A DNA stretch of 64,000 bases from Persicimonas caeni (GTDB lineage: Bacteria > Myxococcota_A > Bradymonadia > Bradymonadales > Bradymonadaceae). The DNA lies in the NCBI RefSeq assembly GCF_006517175.1, contig NZ_CP041186.1:4057074-4121073 (forward strand), given 5' to 3'. Shown here one piece after another: positions 22,581 to 32,952 of the stretch; position 1 is the first letter of the stretch; every line of letters starts with the position of its first letter. The notes under the pieces were generated by a model, which was given only the letters and a program-made list of their open reading frames with translations, searched no databases and had not been told where the DNA came from. The translations under genes were made by a program, and so were the position numbers.

Positions 22581-23951
22581 TCACTCGAGCTCCAACTCCT
22601 CCCCACCCACAAACACACCCTTCACCGCCCCGGGAGTCATCGACAACGTGATGTCGGCCAACAGGCTGTCCCGCGTGGTGCCCCGAAGCGTGATGTGATT
22701 CAGGTCGATCGTCACGAAGTCGGCCAAGCAGCCCGGCTCGAGGCAGCCGGCCGACAGCCCGAGTGAGCGCGCCCCGTTGAGCGTGCCCATCGGCCACAGC
22801 GCGTTCGCCGTGGGCAGGCGGTCGCCGGCTTGCTTGCCGAGCATATGCTCGCGGATTTCGGTGGCGAGCACGTTTCGGCGCTCGTAGCGAAGCCGCTCGT
22901 GATACTCCACAAGGCGCATCTCTTCCCACAGATCGATATTGGTGTGGCTGTCACTGCCCAAGCTGATGGGCACGTCGCGCTTGGCGAGTTCCAGGGCTGG
23001 CAGGAAGCCGTCGCCCAAGTTGCGCTCGGTCGTCGGGCAGGCGCACACCGTGGGGCGGTGCATCTCGAGCAGGCCGAGCTCCTCGTCGGTCAGGTGCGTG
23101 CCGTGTACGAGCGTCATGCGCTCGCTCAAGATGCCCATGTCGGCGAAGGCTGCCACCGGCGGCTTGCCATACTCCTCGCGGCTCTCTTCGATCTCGCGGC
23201 GCTGCTCGCAGGCGTGCGTGTGGAACGCGAGGTCGTGCTCGTCGGCATAATCGGACGCGGCGACGAGCCACTCGCGCGGCACCGCGCGGATGCTATGCGG
23301 CGCCAGGCCCACGGTGACGTGTTCGTCGTCGGCCCACGCGCCGCGCAAGTCGTCGGCGCGCGTCAGGTAGGTGTCGACGTCGGGCTCGACGAAGCGTCGC
23401 TGACCCTCTTCGGCGGGCCGGCCGTGCCCGGCGCGGTGGTAGCCCACCCGCAGCAAGGTGATACGAATACCGACGTCGCGCGCCGCCCGAATCACCCGGT
23501 GGGCAAGCTCGTTGGGGTCGGCGTAGGGCGTGCCGTCGGGCTGGTGGTGCAGGTAGTGAAATTCGCCCACGCTCGTAATCCCGCTCATCGCCATCTCGAG
23601 GAAGGCGAGCCGACTGACCTCTTCGACCTTGTCGGCGTCGTAGCCGAGCGCCGCGCGGTACATTTCGTCTCGCCAGGTCCAGAAATCCTCCTCCTCGCGA
23701 CCGGCGATCAGGTACTCGGTCTTGCCGCGAATGCCGCGCTGGAAGGCGTGGCTGTGCGCGTTGACCAACCCCGGCACCACGGCCACCTCGCCCAGATCGA
23801 CGGCATCTTCGGGCGCGTGTTGTTCGGGCAGGTCGTTTTCCGTACCGTAGATTCTGCCGACGCGTCCGTTCTCGACTTCCAGGTAGCCGTCTTCGACCCA
23901 ATCGAAGCCGTCGAGGATATAGCGTGCGCGAAAATAGGTCTTGTCGTTCAT
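22581..23951 (-). CDS. hutF: Formimidoylglutamate deiminase
   Basis: 456 residues from ATG 23951. HutF hydrolyses N-formimidoyl-glutamate to N-formyl-glutamate and ammonia in one branch of histidine degradation. Amidohydrolase metal motifs are in order: 'NAHSHAFQR' (HxH), 'FHTHACEQ' (His), 'HGTHL' and 'GSDSHTN' (Asp). 'HSHAFQRG', 'EFHYLHHQPDG' and the Glu-Gln after the third His are typical of HutF rather than generic deaminases. No other hut gene is in the window. The start region overlaps or abuts that of the divergent nuclease-like gene (ATG 23962), so the promoters must lie inside each other's coding sequence; an ATG at 23963 is the alternative start. Confidence 0.9.
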   Translation of the reverse strand: MNDKTYFRARYILDGFDWVEDGYLEVENGRVGRIYGTENDLPEQHAPEDAVDLGEVAVVPGLVNAHSHAFQRGIRGKTEYLIAGREEEDFWTWRDEMYRAALGYDADKVEEVSRLAFLEMAMSGITSVGEFHYLHHQPDGTPYADPNELAHRVIRAARDVGIRITLLRVGYHRAGHGRPAEEGQRRFVEPDVDTYLTRADDLRGAWADDEHVTVGLAPHSIRAVPREWLVAASDYADEHDLAFHTHACEQRREIEESREEYGKPPVAAFADMGILSERMTLVHGTHLTDEELGLLEMHRPTVCACPTTERNLGDGFLPALELAKRDVPISLGSDSHTNIDLWEEMRLVEYHERLRYERRNVLATEIREHMLGKQAGDRLPTANALWPMGTLNGARSLGLSAGCLEPGCLADFVTIDLNHITLRGTTRDSLLADITLSMTPGAVKGVFVGGEELELE

Positions 23952-23961
23952 CGAGGTTTGC

Positions 23962-25119
23962 ATGTCCCGAAAGTGGTGCTGGCTGGCGATTTGTCTGGTG
24001 ATTTTGACTACCTCAACAGGCTGCGATTCGTCCAATGGCGACGATCCTGGCGAGCCGGATGCCGGCGATCTGACCGACGCTGCAGACTCGGCCGACGTCG
24101 TCGAGGATACGGACGCGGCCGACGCAGGCCAGCAGTGGCCCGAGCAGGATCAGCGCGGCGAAGACGCCCTCGGCCTCGAGTGGCAGATGCCCGAGGCCGG
24201 CGACGACAGCTTCTCGGCGCTGGTAGCCAATGTCGGCAATATCGACTTTCGGCGCTGCAACGACGTCGCCTTCAACCTGTGCTGGACCGAGATGGAGCAG
24301 ACCATCGCCGGGCGCATCGCCGAGCTCGCTCCCGACGTCGTCTTGCTTCAAGAGGTGCTCGATCCCCAGCAGTGTGCGGCGGTGCAAAACCCGCCGGCCG
24401 ACCACGCGTGTCATCCCGACCACACCGCCAACGAGCCCTCCCAGGCGCGCCGGCTGCTGGGAGCGGACTACACGATCGTGTGCGACGACCGTAACGGCTA
24501 CGAGTGCGTCGGCGTGCGCACCGACGTTGGCAGCATCGACGGCTGTGAGCCGGGCGTGCTGTGCGAGCGCAGCGCGCGCACCGCGCCGCCGGTCGAGGGC
24601 TGCGACGAGGGCTTCACCCTCTCGGCGGTCACTGTGCATACCGACGCGGCCAGCTTCGACATCGTCAACGGCCACCCGCCCAGCGACGCCGGCGGCGCGA
24701 CCGAAGGCCGCGAGTGCCGAAAGGGCTACTTCGAGCATGTGTTCGGCCCGGACGCCTCGCTCGTAACCTCCGACAAGGTGCTCGTGGGCGGCGACCTCAA
24801 CTTCGATCCGTTTCGCCAGAGCGAAGATTACCCCGACGTGGCTCTTTGGAGTGCGCATGTCGGCCTCGACGGGCCCGCGCAGGCTGGAGACAGCCCGTCT
24901 TTTGCTTATCATTCAGGTATCGTCGAGCACGATCCGCCCTACTGGACATCGCCCATCTCGAAGACGACGCTCGACCACGTGGTATCCCGCGGGCTGATCG
25001 GCCGGTGCAAAACGATGGGCGCCCATCCGGGCCTCGCCCCGCTCGACATGGCCGTCGGCGAGCAACTCGAGCGCCTCGACCACCTGGCGCTCTGGTGCCA
25101 GTTGAGCTTTGAGCCATAA
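23962..25119 (+). CDS. Endonuclease/exonuclease/phosphatase-fold lipoprotein
   Basis: 385 residues from ATG 23962 with GAGG five nt upstream. Lipobox 'TTSTGC' at residue 21, an Asp/Ala-rich linker, then an EEP (DNase I-like) fold: 'ALVANVGNIDF' (Asn-like first motif), 'DVVLLQEVLD' with the metal-binding Glu, 'VNGHPPSDAG', 'VLVGGDLNFDP' (GDxN) and the final Asp-His pairs 'TTLDHVVS' and 'ERLDHLALWCQL'. These are the catalytic residues of Mg-dependent phosphodiesterases. As a lipid-anchored enzyme it could hydrolyse DNA, phosphoinositides or sphingomyelin outside the cell; the substrate is unknown. Five Cys pairs are probably disulfides. Confidence 0.85.
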   Translation: MSRKWCWLAICLVILTTSTGCDSSNGDDPGEPDAGDLTDAADSADVVEDTDAADAGQQWPEQDQRGEDALGLEWQMPEAGDDSFSALVANVGNIDFRRCNDVAFNLCWTEMEQTIAGRIAELAPDVVLLQEVLDPQQCAAVQNPPADHACHPDHTANEPSQARRLLGADYTIVCDDRNGYECVGVRTDVGSIDGCEPGVLCERSARTAPPVEGCDEGFTLSAVTVHTDAASFDIVNGHPPSDAGGATEGRECRKGYFEHVFGPDASLVTSDKVLVGGDLNFDPFRQSEDYPDVALWSAHVGLDGPAQAGDSPSFAYHSGIVEHDPPYWTSPISKTTLDHVVSRGLIGRCKTMGAHPGLAPLDMAVGEQLERLDHLALWCQLSFEP

Positions 25120-25128
25120 GGGAACCGT

Positions 25129-25821
25129 ATGAGACGTCCGATGCACATCTCGAAGACGCTCGCCGCGGCGCTCGTCTCGCTGGCGTTTGCCGCCGGTTGT
25201 GACGACTGCGACAGGCAGCCCAACGTGCCCGATCCCAATGTGGGTACCAACCCGGTGAACAAAACCAACCCGGTGCACAAGTCGGCCGGCATCGGGAAGT
25301 TGGCCAAAGGCGGCGAGACGGAGGAGCACGTCGAACTCGACGAGGCGCCCGCCGACGACGGCGCCAAAATGCAGCGCACCCCGCCGCTGGCCGAAGCGTT
25401 CGACGCCCCCGAAGACGCGGTCACCAGCGAGGGCCGGTTCGCCGCCCTCATGGAAGAGGGGATGGCCGACTACCTGCCCGAGAAGGGGCTCGTCTTCGCC
25501 ATGGGCGGCGTCAAAGTGCCCACGGTGCGCATCGTCGTCGACGACCACGGCGAGGTGCGCTGGGCGCGCGGCGAGGGCACCTACTGGGACGAACTCTCCG
25601 AGACGGGCACCGCTACCCTCGACGAAGCGCAGCGAAAGAAGCTCGCCGACATCGTCCAGAACCTGTGGGGCGACGAAGAGCTCGACTACCCGCCCTCGAC
25701 ACCCAACCGCGGCGAACTGTTGGTGATTCGCGACGGCGCCGTGGCGCGTGTGGCCGAAGGTTCGTACTCGCCCAAAGAGGTGCGCCCCTTGCGCGAGATG
25801 CTCGTGCAGTTACTTAGATAG
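25129..25821 (+). CDS. Putative lipoprotein, unknown function
   Basis: 230 residues, starting 9 nt after the nuclease-like gene and likely co-transcribed with it (AAGGGAA upstream of ATG 25129). N-terminal signal 'LVSLAFAAGC' with lipobox, then a short duplicated Asn-Pro-Val segment ('GTNPVNKTNPVHK'). The rest is a soluble domain with strands such as 'VRIVVDDHGEVRWARG' and 'GELLVIRDGAVARV'. No family recognised; the last 90 residues resemble small beta-rich domains of unknown type. Confidence 0.75.
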   Translation: MRRPMHISKTLAAALVSLAFAAGCDDCDRQPNVPDPNVGTNPVNKTNPVHKSAGIGKLAKGGETEEHVELDEAPADDGAKMQRTPPLAEAFDAPEDAVTSEGRFAALMEEGMADYLPEKGLVFAMGGVKVPTVRIVVDDHGEVRWARGEGTYWDELSETGTATLDEAQRKKLADIVQNLWGDEELDYPPSTPNRGELLVIRDGAVARVAEGSYSPKEVRPLREMLVQLLR

Positions 25822-25958
25822 GCAACTAAGGACATAGGGCTTGCGAGTTGCGACGGCGTTCAGGGGCCCAGATTCCGAATTGCGACGGCGTCCAGATTTG
25901 CCGATTGCAACTCTGAACCACGTCTCGATACGCAACCCTTATGTCCTTAATTGCTTAT
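25818..25958. repeat. ~140-bp imperfect palindromic element
   Basis: Outer arms 25818-25847 and 25929-25958 are complementary with few mismatches (core ggacata / tatgtcc). Inside are two copies of ttgcgacggcg at 25848 and 25880, spaced 32 bp (four octamers), and a ttgcaactctgaac segment that pairs with the first copy. It starts at the stop of the lipoprotein gene. It fills most of the 267-nt spacer before the next gene. Confidence 0.65.
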
Positions 25959-26014
25959 GTAGAGAGCGCCTCTGCTCCGCAAGGCAAACTCTAACTCAAT
26001 CCCACCCCCAACGA

Positions 26015-26043
26015 TTGCGTCAGCCTAGTCCTCACTGTATGCT
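26015..26043 (+). promoter_or_regulatory. Possible sigma70-type promoter
   Basis: TTGCGT at 26015, 17-nt spacer, TATGCT at 26038, 46 nt before the ATG at 26089. Confidence 0.35.
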
Positions 26044-26088
26044 AGACATGTTTGAATCGATATTTTGTCTGCCCCGTGAGGATGTCTG

Positions 26089-27360
26089 ATGCGCCGTACG
26101 CTCGAGCTTTCCGTTCGTTATCTCGCCATTGCCACAGTCGCGTCGTTGGGATTCGTCGCCTGCTCCGATGACGACACCGGCGGCACCGACCCCCAGGACA
26201 CGGGCACGGTGGCAGACGCTGCTGATGCAGCCGTCGATTCCGAATCGGACACCACAGACGACGAAGATACCGGTCAGGATACGGGCGCCGAGGACACGGG
26301 CTCCGACGCGACGGATGCCACGGACGCGACCGATGCCACGGACGCCACCGACACGACCGATGCCACGGACGCTACCGACGACGCCGACTCGGGTTCGACG
26401 CAGGTCGACGCCGGCCACTCCGGCTGCTCGTTCCCGGCCGATCTCGACGCCGGCTGCGACCCGGAGGCCTACGGCGACTACGGCCCCGCCTCCTTCCTCA
26501 ACGAGTTCGTCGTCAAAAAGAGCGGCGAGTGCTGCACCGACTTCGACGGTGACGGCGCCACCGACAGCGCGTTGGGCGACTTGGCCGGCCAGATCGAAGG
26601 CATCTTGGGGATTCCGTTCAATGACATCATCGACATCCAGATCCAAAACGGCGTGCTCGTCTACCTGTTCGAGTACGGTTTCTGGAGTGACTCGGTCAAT
26701 GACCCGACGGTCGACTTCGCGATGCTCTTCGGCCAAGACACCGACAGCGATTTCGCCCCCAACCTGGCGGGCAACGGCGATTTCAACATCGATCCGGCGA
26801 GCCTCGACGCCAACAACGACCCGAAGTCGACCTTCGCCTCGGCGAGCGTGACCAACGGTCGGCTCGTGGCCACCGGCGGCACCACGCCGCTGGTGTTGCC
26901 GGTGGGCACCGACCTGATCGAGACGGTCGTCGACGAGGTGCGCGTCGAAGCCGACGTCCTTCAGGGCGCCGACCTTCAGGCCGGTGGGCGAGTGGCACTG
27001 AGCAACGGCGAGATTTCGGGGTTGGTCACCCTGCAGGAGTTGTACGGCAGCCTCAACTCGGTCGCCCAGGCCTGCTCGTGCATCACCACCGACCCCATCT
27101 TCGTGGAGAGCTCTCCGGATAACTGGGAGTGCGTGTCGACCCACGCCGACCAGGCCGCCTGCGAGGGCGACGCCACCGCCAGCCAGATGTGTCAGGTGCT
27201 GGCCACGCCCTCGGGCACCGAGAGTTGCTTCTCGATCGAATTCTTCATCAACAACTCGGCCGACATCAGCACCGACGCCGATGCGGCCAAAGAGGCGTTG
27301 AGCCTCGGGGCGACCTTCGAGGCGGTCGGCGCGCACATCGACGGCGTCGCCGCACCCTGA
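26089..27360 (+). CDS. Lipoprotein with Asp-Ala-Thr repeat linker
   Basis: 423 residues. Lipobox 'LGFVAC' at residue 25, then a 70-residue low-complexity linker built on Asp-Ala-Thr triplets (DNA 26310-26390), an extreme form of the acidic linkers in this window. The globular part begins with Cys-rich 'CSFPADLDAGC' and contains 'DFDGDGATDSALGDLAGQIE', a calcium-type DxDGD loop, followed by beta-rich sequence ('VTNGRLVATGGTTPLVLPVG', 'GGRVALSNGEISGLVTLQEL') and paired Cys near the end. No family recognised. A hairpin terminator follows. Confidence 0.8.
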   Translation: MRRTLELSVRYLAIATVASLGFVACSDDDTGGTDPQDTGTVADAADAAVDSESDTTDDEDTGQDTGAEDTGSDATDATDATDATDATDTTDATDATDDADSGSTQVDAGHSGCSFPADLDAGCDPEAYGDYGPASFLNEFVVKKSGECCTDFDGDGATDSALGDLAGQIEGILGIPFNDIIDIQIQNGVLVYLFEYGFWSDSVNDPTVDFAMLFGQDTDSDFAPNLAGNGDFNIDPASLDANNDPKSTFASASVTNGRLVATGGTTPLVLPVGTDLIETVVDEVRVEADVLQGADLQAGGRVALSNGEISGLVTLQELYGSLNSVAQACSCITTDPIFVESSPDNWECVSTHADQAACEGDATASQMCQVLATPSGTESCFSIEFFINNSADISTDADAAKEALSLGATFEAVGAHIDGVAAP

Positions 27361-27414
27361 CCTCTGGCAATGCCTCCTCGATTGTGGCATTATCCTCCAT
27401 AGTTAGGCGGTACA

Positions 27415-27452
27415 CAGGCCTCTCCACCTTCGGAGGGGCCTGCTTCCTTTTC
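27415..27452 (+). terminator. Terminator after the 26089 lipoprotein gene
   Basis: CAGGCC-T-CTCC (27415-27425) pairs with GGAG-G-GGCCTG (27432-27442), 6-nt loop, followed by CTTCCTTTTC. Confidence 0.75.
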
Positions 27453-27510
27453 GGCCCTCCCGAAAGTGATTACGTTGTACCTGTTGCTCCACCAGTATAG
27501 CACTGACATC

Positions 27511-27545
27511 GACGCCGGCTTGGGGGCGTCCTTGTTTCTTTTCTA
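27511..27545 (+). terminator. Second terminator-like hairpin in the glmS leader
   Basis: GACGCC (27511-27516) pairs with GGCGTC (27525-27530) and is followed by the T-rich CTTGTTTCTTTTCT, ending 20 nt before the glmS ATG at 27566. A TATAGC box lies just upstream at 27497. Either a second terminator for the preceding gene or a leader attenuator for glmS. Confidence 0.5.
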
Positions 27546-27565
27546 GATCCAATACGAGGCATCGT

Positions 27566-29401
<1,836 letters not shown>

Positions 29402-29514
29402 GAGAGCGACAGAGTAAAAAAGTGAAAAAGCAAAAAGCCCGTGGGGATCAACCTCACGGGCTTTTTTGCTTCTTGCTCTTTTGCTCTTTCGCTCTTGTGC
29501 TTTTTCGCTCCAGA
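29402..29514. repeat. Octamer-period arms around the glmS/HU terminator
   Basis: Left: agagcgac, agagtaaa, aaagtgaa, aaagcaaa. Right: cttttgct, ctttcgct, cttgtgct, ttttcgct. Both run with period 8, complementary, on either side of a perfect terminator hairpin, between two convergent genes. It closely resembles the array at 22.5 kb. Confidence 0.75.
29432..29467. terminator. Bidirectional terminator between glmS and the HU gene
   Basis: Perfect 12-bp stem AAAAAGCCCGTG / CACGGGCTTTTT with an 11-nt loop. The A and T tails make it a terminator on both strands. Confidence 0.9.
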
Positions 29515-29802
29515 TCAGTTGATCTGGTCTTTCAACGTCGGCGCCGGCTTGAAGCCCACTGTGTTCGAAGCCGGAATCTGGATCGGCTCGCCGGTACGCG
29601 GGTTGCGTCCCTCGCGGGCTTTGCGGTGCTTGACGTTGAAGGTGCCGAAGTTCGGGTAGGAGAAGCGCTGCTCGTCTTCGATAGAGCCCGCCACCGTCTC
29701 GAAGACGATGTCGACGAGAGAGCGGGTGTCTTTCTTGGTCAGGTCGATGCCTTCGTCGGATGCGCGCTGGTTGATTGCGTCGATCAGTTCTGCTTTCGTC
29801 AT
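29515..29802 (-). CDS. HU/IHF-family DNA-binding protein
   Basis: 95 residues from ATG 29802 ('MTKAELIDAINQ'), with AGGA upstream; the longer reading to 29847 is not needed. It has the typical HU/IHF arm 'FGTFNVKHRKAREGRNPRTG', where the Arg-Asn-Pro inserts into the minor groove, followed by 'IPASNTVGFKPAPTLKDQIN'. It is a nucleoid protein that bends DNA. Length and the N-terminal 'TKAELIDAI' fit HU or IHF-alpha; the two cannot be told apart safely here. Convergent with glmS. Confidence 0.93.
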   Translation of the reverse strand: MTKAELIDAINQRASDEGIDLTKKDTRSLVDIVFETVAGSIEDEQRFSYPNFGTFNVKHRKAREGRNPRTGEPIQIPASNTVGFKPAPTLKDQIN

Positions 29803-29954
29803 GGTCGTTCCTCGTTGAGAAGATAGTCCAGAATACAGAGACGCCACGCAACGACACCGACACGCGCTTACCCCAAGGGCGCGATACGTCGGAAAATCAA
29901 CGGTCTCCGGGCGTCGAAAGAGGCCGCGATGCTACATGTGTGAGAACTGCTTGA

Positions 29955-29983
29955 AGTCTAGAAAGCCGTAGATCCGGTGTCAA
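29955..29983 (-). promoter_or_regulatory. Sigma70-type promoter for the HU gene
   Basis: On the minus strand TTGACA (29978-29983), 17-nt spacer, TAGACT (29955-29960): a full -35 match and 4 of 6 at -10. It lies about 150 nt upstream of the HU start in the 328-base gene-free spacer 29803-30130. The rest of that spacer is AT-richer sequence with no gene. Confidence 0.6.
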
Positions 29984-30130
29984 GCATCAAAGAAATGATA
30001 AAAACGGCCGCGGACCGGCATGACTACTAGCCGATCCGGGATCTACCCTTCAGAGATAAGCAAACCCGCCCTTTTTTCAATGGTTTGGCGCCGAAATGAC
30101 GCGGGCCCAGTGTTCATGCGGCAGAGCGAA

Positions 30131-31735
30131 TCAGCCGAACTTCTGGAGCACTCGCTTCAAGACGACTTCGACTTCGGGCGGGCGTAAGAATACGGTGAGG
30201 AGGGCGCCGGCGCCGAAGAAGGCGACGGCCATCGCGCCCAACAGCCCGATATTTTCGAGCGTGTTCGCGATGTCGAGGTAAGGGGTGAGCAGGCGTCGAA
30301 CGCCCCACGCCGCTCCGCCGCACGCCACCGCGTACAGCAGACCGCGCGACAGGCCGGCGGCCACCGACTTGAGCGGCAGCGCGCCGGTGCGCAAGCGATA
30401 CACAATCACGGTCGTCAGCGCGTTGAGCGAGATGCCGATGGAGGTCGCCAGGGCCAGCCCCTCGACGTTATGCTCGCGGTACAGCCACCAGTAGATGGGC
30501 AGCGAGACGGCGACCACGGCCGTGCCGATGAACATCGGCGTGAGCGTATTTTTGCGCGCGTAAAAGCCACGCACCACCAGCGCCTGCGACGCCCAGGCAA
30601 AGAGACCGAAGGCGAAGAAGACGAGCAGGTTGGCCGTCTGAGTGGCGTCGGCCGGGGTAAACTCGCCGCGCTGGAACACCAGCCAGATGAGCGGCTCGGC
30701 CGTCACGATGAGCCCTGCAGCAGCCACCAGCGACAAAAAGCCCACCCGTTGCAGGCTCGTGGCGAGCATCTGGCCCATCTCGGCCTCTTTGCCCTCGTGG
30801 TACAGCCTCGTCAGGTAGGGCAGGGCTGCCTGGCCGGCCGCCTGGCCGATGATGGCAAAGAGCACGAGCATCATCTTGCGTGCGTTGTTCAGCCACGTGA
30901 TCGCCCCGTCGGCCGACATCGAGCCGAAGTAGCGCAGCAGCCACTCGTCGACGGTAACCAAGCTCACCCCAATCATCAGCGGCAGGGACAACAGCACGAA
31001 GGCCTTGAAGTCTTCGTCGTTCGGGGCAAACCGAAAGCGGAACTTCACGCGGCTTCTAGCTGCCCACAGCGGCAGGAGAAGCGGCCCGAGCATCGCACCC
31101 ACCACCACACCCACTGAGAAGCCTTTGATGCCGATGAACGGCTCGAGGAGTACGCCTCCCAAAATAATGCAAATATTGTAGATGAGCGGGGCGAGCGCGG
31201 AGGGCCAGAAGACCTCGCGCACAAAGAGCGTCGCCTGGATGAGCCCGCCGATATAAAAGCAGATCTGGGCGGGGATCACGATGCGGGTCATTTCGATGGC
31301 CAACGCGAGCTGGCGCGGGTCGTCGGCAAAGCCCGGGTTGAGCTTGGGCACCACGTACGGCGCCAGCAACTCGAGGGCGACGACGAAGACGAGCAAGAAC
31401 GCTCCCATCGTGGTCGCCACGGTCGAGAAGAGCTCCCACGCACCCTCCTCGTCGTCTTTGGCGATGTACGACGAGAAGAGCGGGATGAACGTGATCGACA
31501 GCGTGCCGCCCGCCAGAAAATAGCTCATCAGGTCGGGCAGGGTGAACGCGGCGTAGTACGCATCGGTCGCGTAGCTCGCCCCGTGAGTGTAGGCGATGAC
31601 CGCCTCGCGCAAAAAGCCCAAGATGCGGCTCAAGAAGATGCTCGCCGACAAGATCAGCGCCGCGATACCCATGCGGCTTCCCATCGAGCGTTCGGGCTTT
31701 TTGTTCTTTTCGTTCTTGGTATCGGTGTCGGTCAT
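30131..31735 (-). CDS. murJ: Lipid II flippase MurJ
   Basis: 534 residues with about 14 hydrophobic segments. MurJ moves lipid II to the outer face of the inner membrane for peptidoglycan synthesis. The N-terminal signature 'SRILGFLREAVIAYTHGAS', 'ATDAYYAAFTLPDLM' and 'GGTLSITFIPLFSSY' holds the Arg and Asp residues lining the cavity in MOP-family flippases. The C-terminal segment '...LLGAMAVAFFGAGALLTVFL' is followed by a short basic tail. ATG 31735 begins a charged cytosolic N-terminus rich in Lys and Asn. Confidence 0.95.
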   Translation of the reverse strand: MTDTDTKNEKNKKPERSMGSRMGIAALILSASIFLSRILGFLREAVIAYTHGASYATDAYYAAFTLPDLMSYFLAGGTLSITFIPLFSSYIAKDDEEGAWELFSTVATTMGAFLLVFVVALELLAPYVVPKLNPGFADDPRQLALAIEMTRIVIPAQICFYIGGLIQATLFVREVFWPSALAPLIYNICIILGGVLLEPFIGIKGFSVGVVVGAMLGPLLLPLWAARSRVKFRFRFAPNDEDFKAFVLLSLPLMIGVSLVTVDEWLLRYFGSMSADGAITWLNNARKMMLVLFAIIGQAAGQAALPYLTRLYHEGKEAEMGQMLATSLQRVGFLSLVAAAGLIVTAEPLIWLVFQRGEFTPADATQTANLLVFFAFGLFAWASQALVVRGFYARKNTLTPMFIGTAVVAVSLPIYWWLYREHNVEGLALATSIGISLNALTTVIVYRLRTGALPLKSVAAGLSRGLLYAVACGGAAWGVRRLLTPYLDIANTLENIGLLGAMAVAFFGAGALLTVFLRPPEVEVVLKRVLQKFG

Positions 31736-31846
31736 CGCTGGTTGGCGGCGGGAGGTAGCTACGCGGACAGGGTGTGACTAAAACGGCACGATGTCGAGTT
31801 TTAATTCGGCGCAGTTGTTGATAAGCGTAGCCGAAGGCGGAGCGCC

Positions 31847-31903
31847 GCCCGGCGTTTTTCAGCCGGGCCTCTGTAGCCGGGTGTGACCGAAGGGAACGCC
31901 CGG
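31847..31903. repeat. GC-rich double hairpin between murJ and thiS
   Basis: A perfect 7-bp stem GCCCGGC / GCCGGGC with loop GTTTTTCA (31847-31868), followed by a second, weaker stem with arms CCGGGTG and CGCCCGG (31877-31903). Both halves start from a gtagcc word (31828 and 31873). Located between divergent genes, so not a terminator by position. Possibly a repeat element or a structured thiS leader; no TPP-riboswitch consensus is present. Confidence 0.55.
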
Positions 31904-31944
31904 AGGCGAGGTGTGCGCCGAGACAAACGGACAAAAGAACAACC

Positions 31945-32151
31945 ATGAAACTGCAACTCAACGGCGAACCCAAAACGCTCGACTCCGACACGCTGACCGT
32001 CGCAGAGCTCCTCGCGCACCTCGACATCACCCAGCGGCGAGGCGTGGCGATCGCGGTCAACAACTCGGTCGTGCCCAAGAGCGAGTGGGATGACCACCAG
32101 CTCGATGACGACGACGCCGTCGAGATCATCCGAGCAACACAAGGCGGATAA
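31945..32151 (+). CDS. thiS: Sulfur carrier protein ThiS
   Basis: 68 residues with a beta-grasp pattern ('MKLQLNGEP', 'LTVAELLAHLDI') and the obligatory C-terminal Gly-Gly ('RATQGG'), which is thiocarboxylated and donates sulfur to the thiazole ring. The next gene, thiG, begins at the base after this stop, so the two are translationally linked. No thiF gene is in the window. Confidence 0.95.
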   Translation: MKLQLNGEPKTLDSDTLTVAELLAHLDITQRRGVAIAVNNSVVPKSEWDDHQLDDDDAVEIIRATQGG

Positions 32152-32952
32152 GTGACTGACTCGACCGAAAAGACGGACACTCTCAAAGTTGGCCCCTACG
32201 AGCTGAAAAGCCGGCTGATCGTGGGCACGGCTCGCTTCCCCAACTACCAGGTGATGCTCGACGCAGTGCGCGCGAGCGGCGCCGAGATGGTGACTGTGGC
32301 GATCCGGCGCATCGATCTGCAGGCGTCGCAGGAAGCCGGCGTGCTCGATCTGCTCGGCGGCGACTACCAGATTTTGCCCAACACCGCCGGCTGCTTCACC
32401 GCCCGCGACGCCGTGCTCACCGCCCAGCTCGCCCGCGAAGCGCTCGAGACCGACCTCATCAAGCTCGAGGTGATCGGCGACGACGAGACGCTCTTGCCCG
32501 ATGGCGAAGAGCTGCTCAAGGCCGCCCGCGAGCTCGTCGACGACGGCTTTGTGGTCATGGCCTACAGCAACGATGACCCGATCCTGTGCAAAAAGCTGCA
32601 GGACGCCGGCTGCGCCGCGGTCATGCCGCTCGGCTCGCCCATCGGAAGCGGCATGGGCATTCGCAACCCGTACAACTTCCAGATCATCCGCGAAGAGCTC
32701 GAAGTGCCGATGTTCGTCGACGCCGGCATCGGCACCGCCTCGGACGCCGCGCTCGCCATGGAACTCGGCTGCGACGGCGTGCTCTTGAACAGCGCGATCT
32801 CCGGGGCCAAGAAGCCGGTCGTCATGGCCGACGCCTTTCGAAAGGCCGTCGAAGCCGGCCGCGCCGCCTACACCGCCGGGCGCATCCCACGCCGCTTCTA
32901 CGCCCGCGCCTCGTCACCGACCGAAGGCATCGTGCAGTACCACGAAGACTGA
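32152..32952 (+). CDS. thiG: Thiazole synthase ThiG
   Basis: 266 residues, TIM-barrel. It forms the thiazole phosphate of thiamine from DXP, dehydroglycine and ThiS-thiocarboxylate. Recognisable segments: '[19 protein letters not shown]', '[10 protein letters not shown]', '[14 protein letters not shown]', '[10 protein letters not shown]' with the Lys that forms the imine with DXP, '[15 protein letters not shown]' and '[20 protein letters not shown]'. GTG start directly after the thiS stop; its TGA overlaps the thiE ATG (TGATG). Confidence 0.97.
   Translation: MTDSTEKTDTLKVGPYELKSRLIVGTARFPNYQVMLDAVRASGAEMVTVAIRRIDLQASQEAGVLDLLGGDYQILPNTAGCFTARDAVLTAQLAREALETDLIKLEVIGDDETLLPDGEELLKAARELVDDGFVVMAYSNDDPILCKKLQDAGCAAVMPLGSPIGSGMGIRNPYNFQIIREELEVPMFVDAGIGTASDAALAMELGCDGVLLNSAISGAKKPVVMADAFRKAVEAGRAAYTAGRIPRRFYARASSPTEGIVQYHED

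Noticed and set aside
27361-27565. glmS ribozyme
   Set aside because: No ribozyme core can be recognised, and the class is mainly from Gram-positive bacteria; the leader holds terminator-like hairpins instead.
31736-31944. TPP riboswitch before thiS
   Set aside because: The conserved CTGAGA and ACCTGATC-type segments are absent; only GC-rich hairpins are present.
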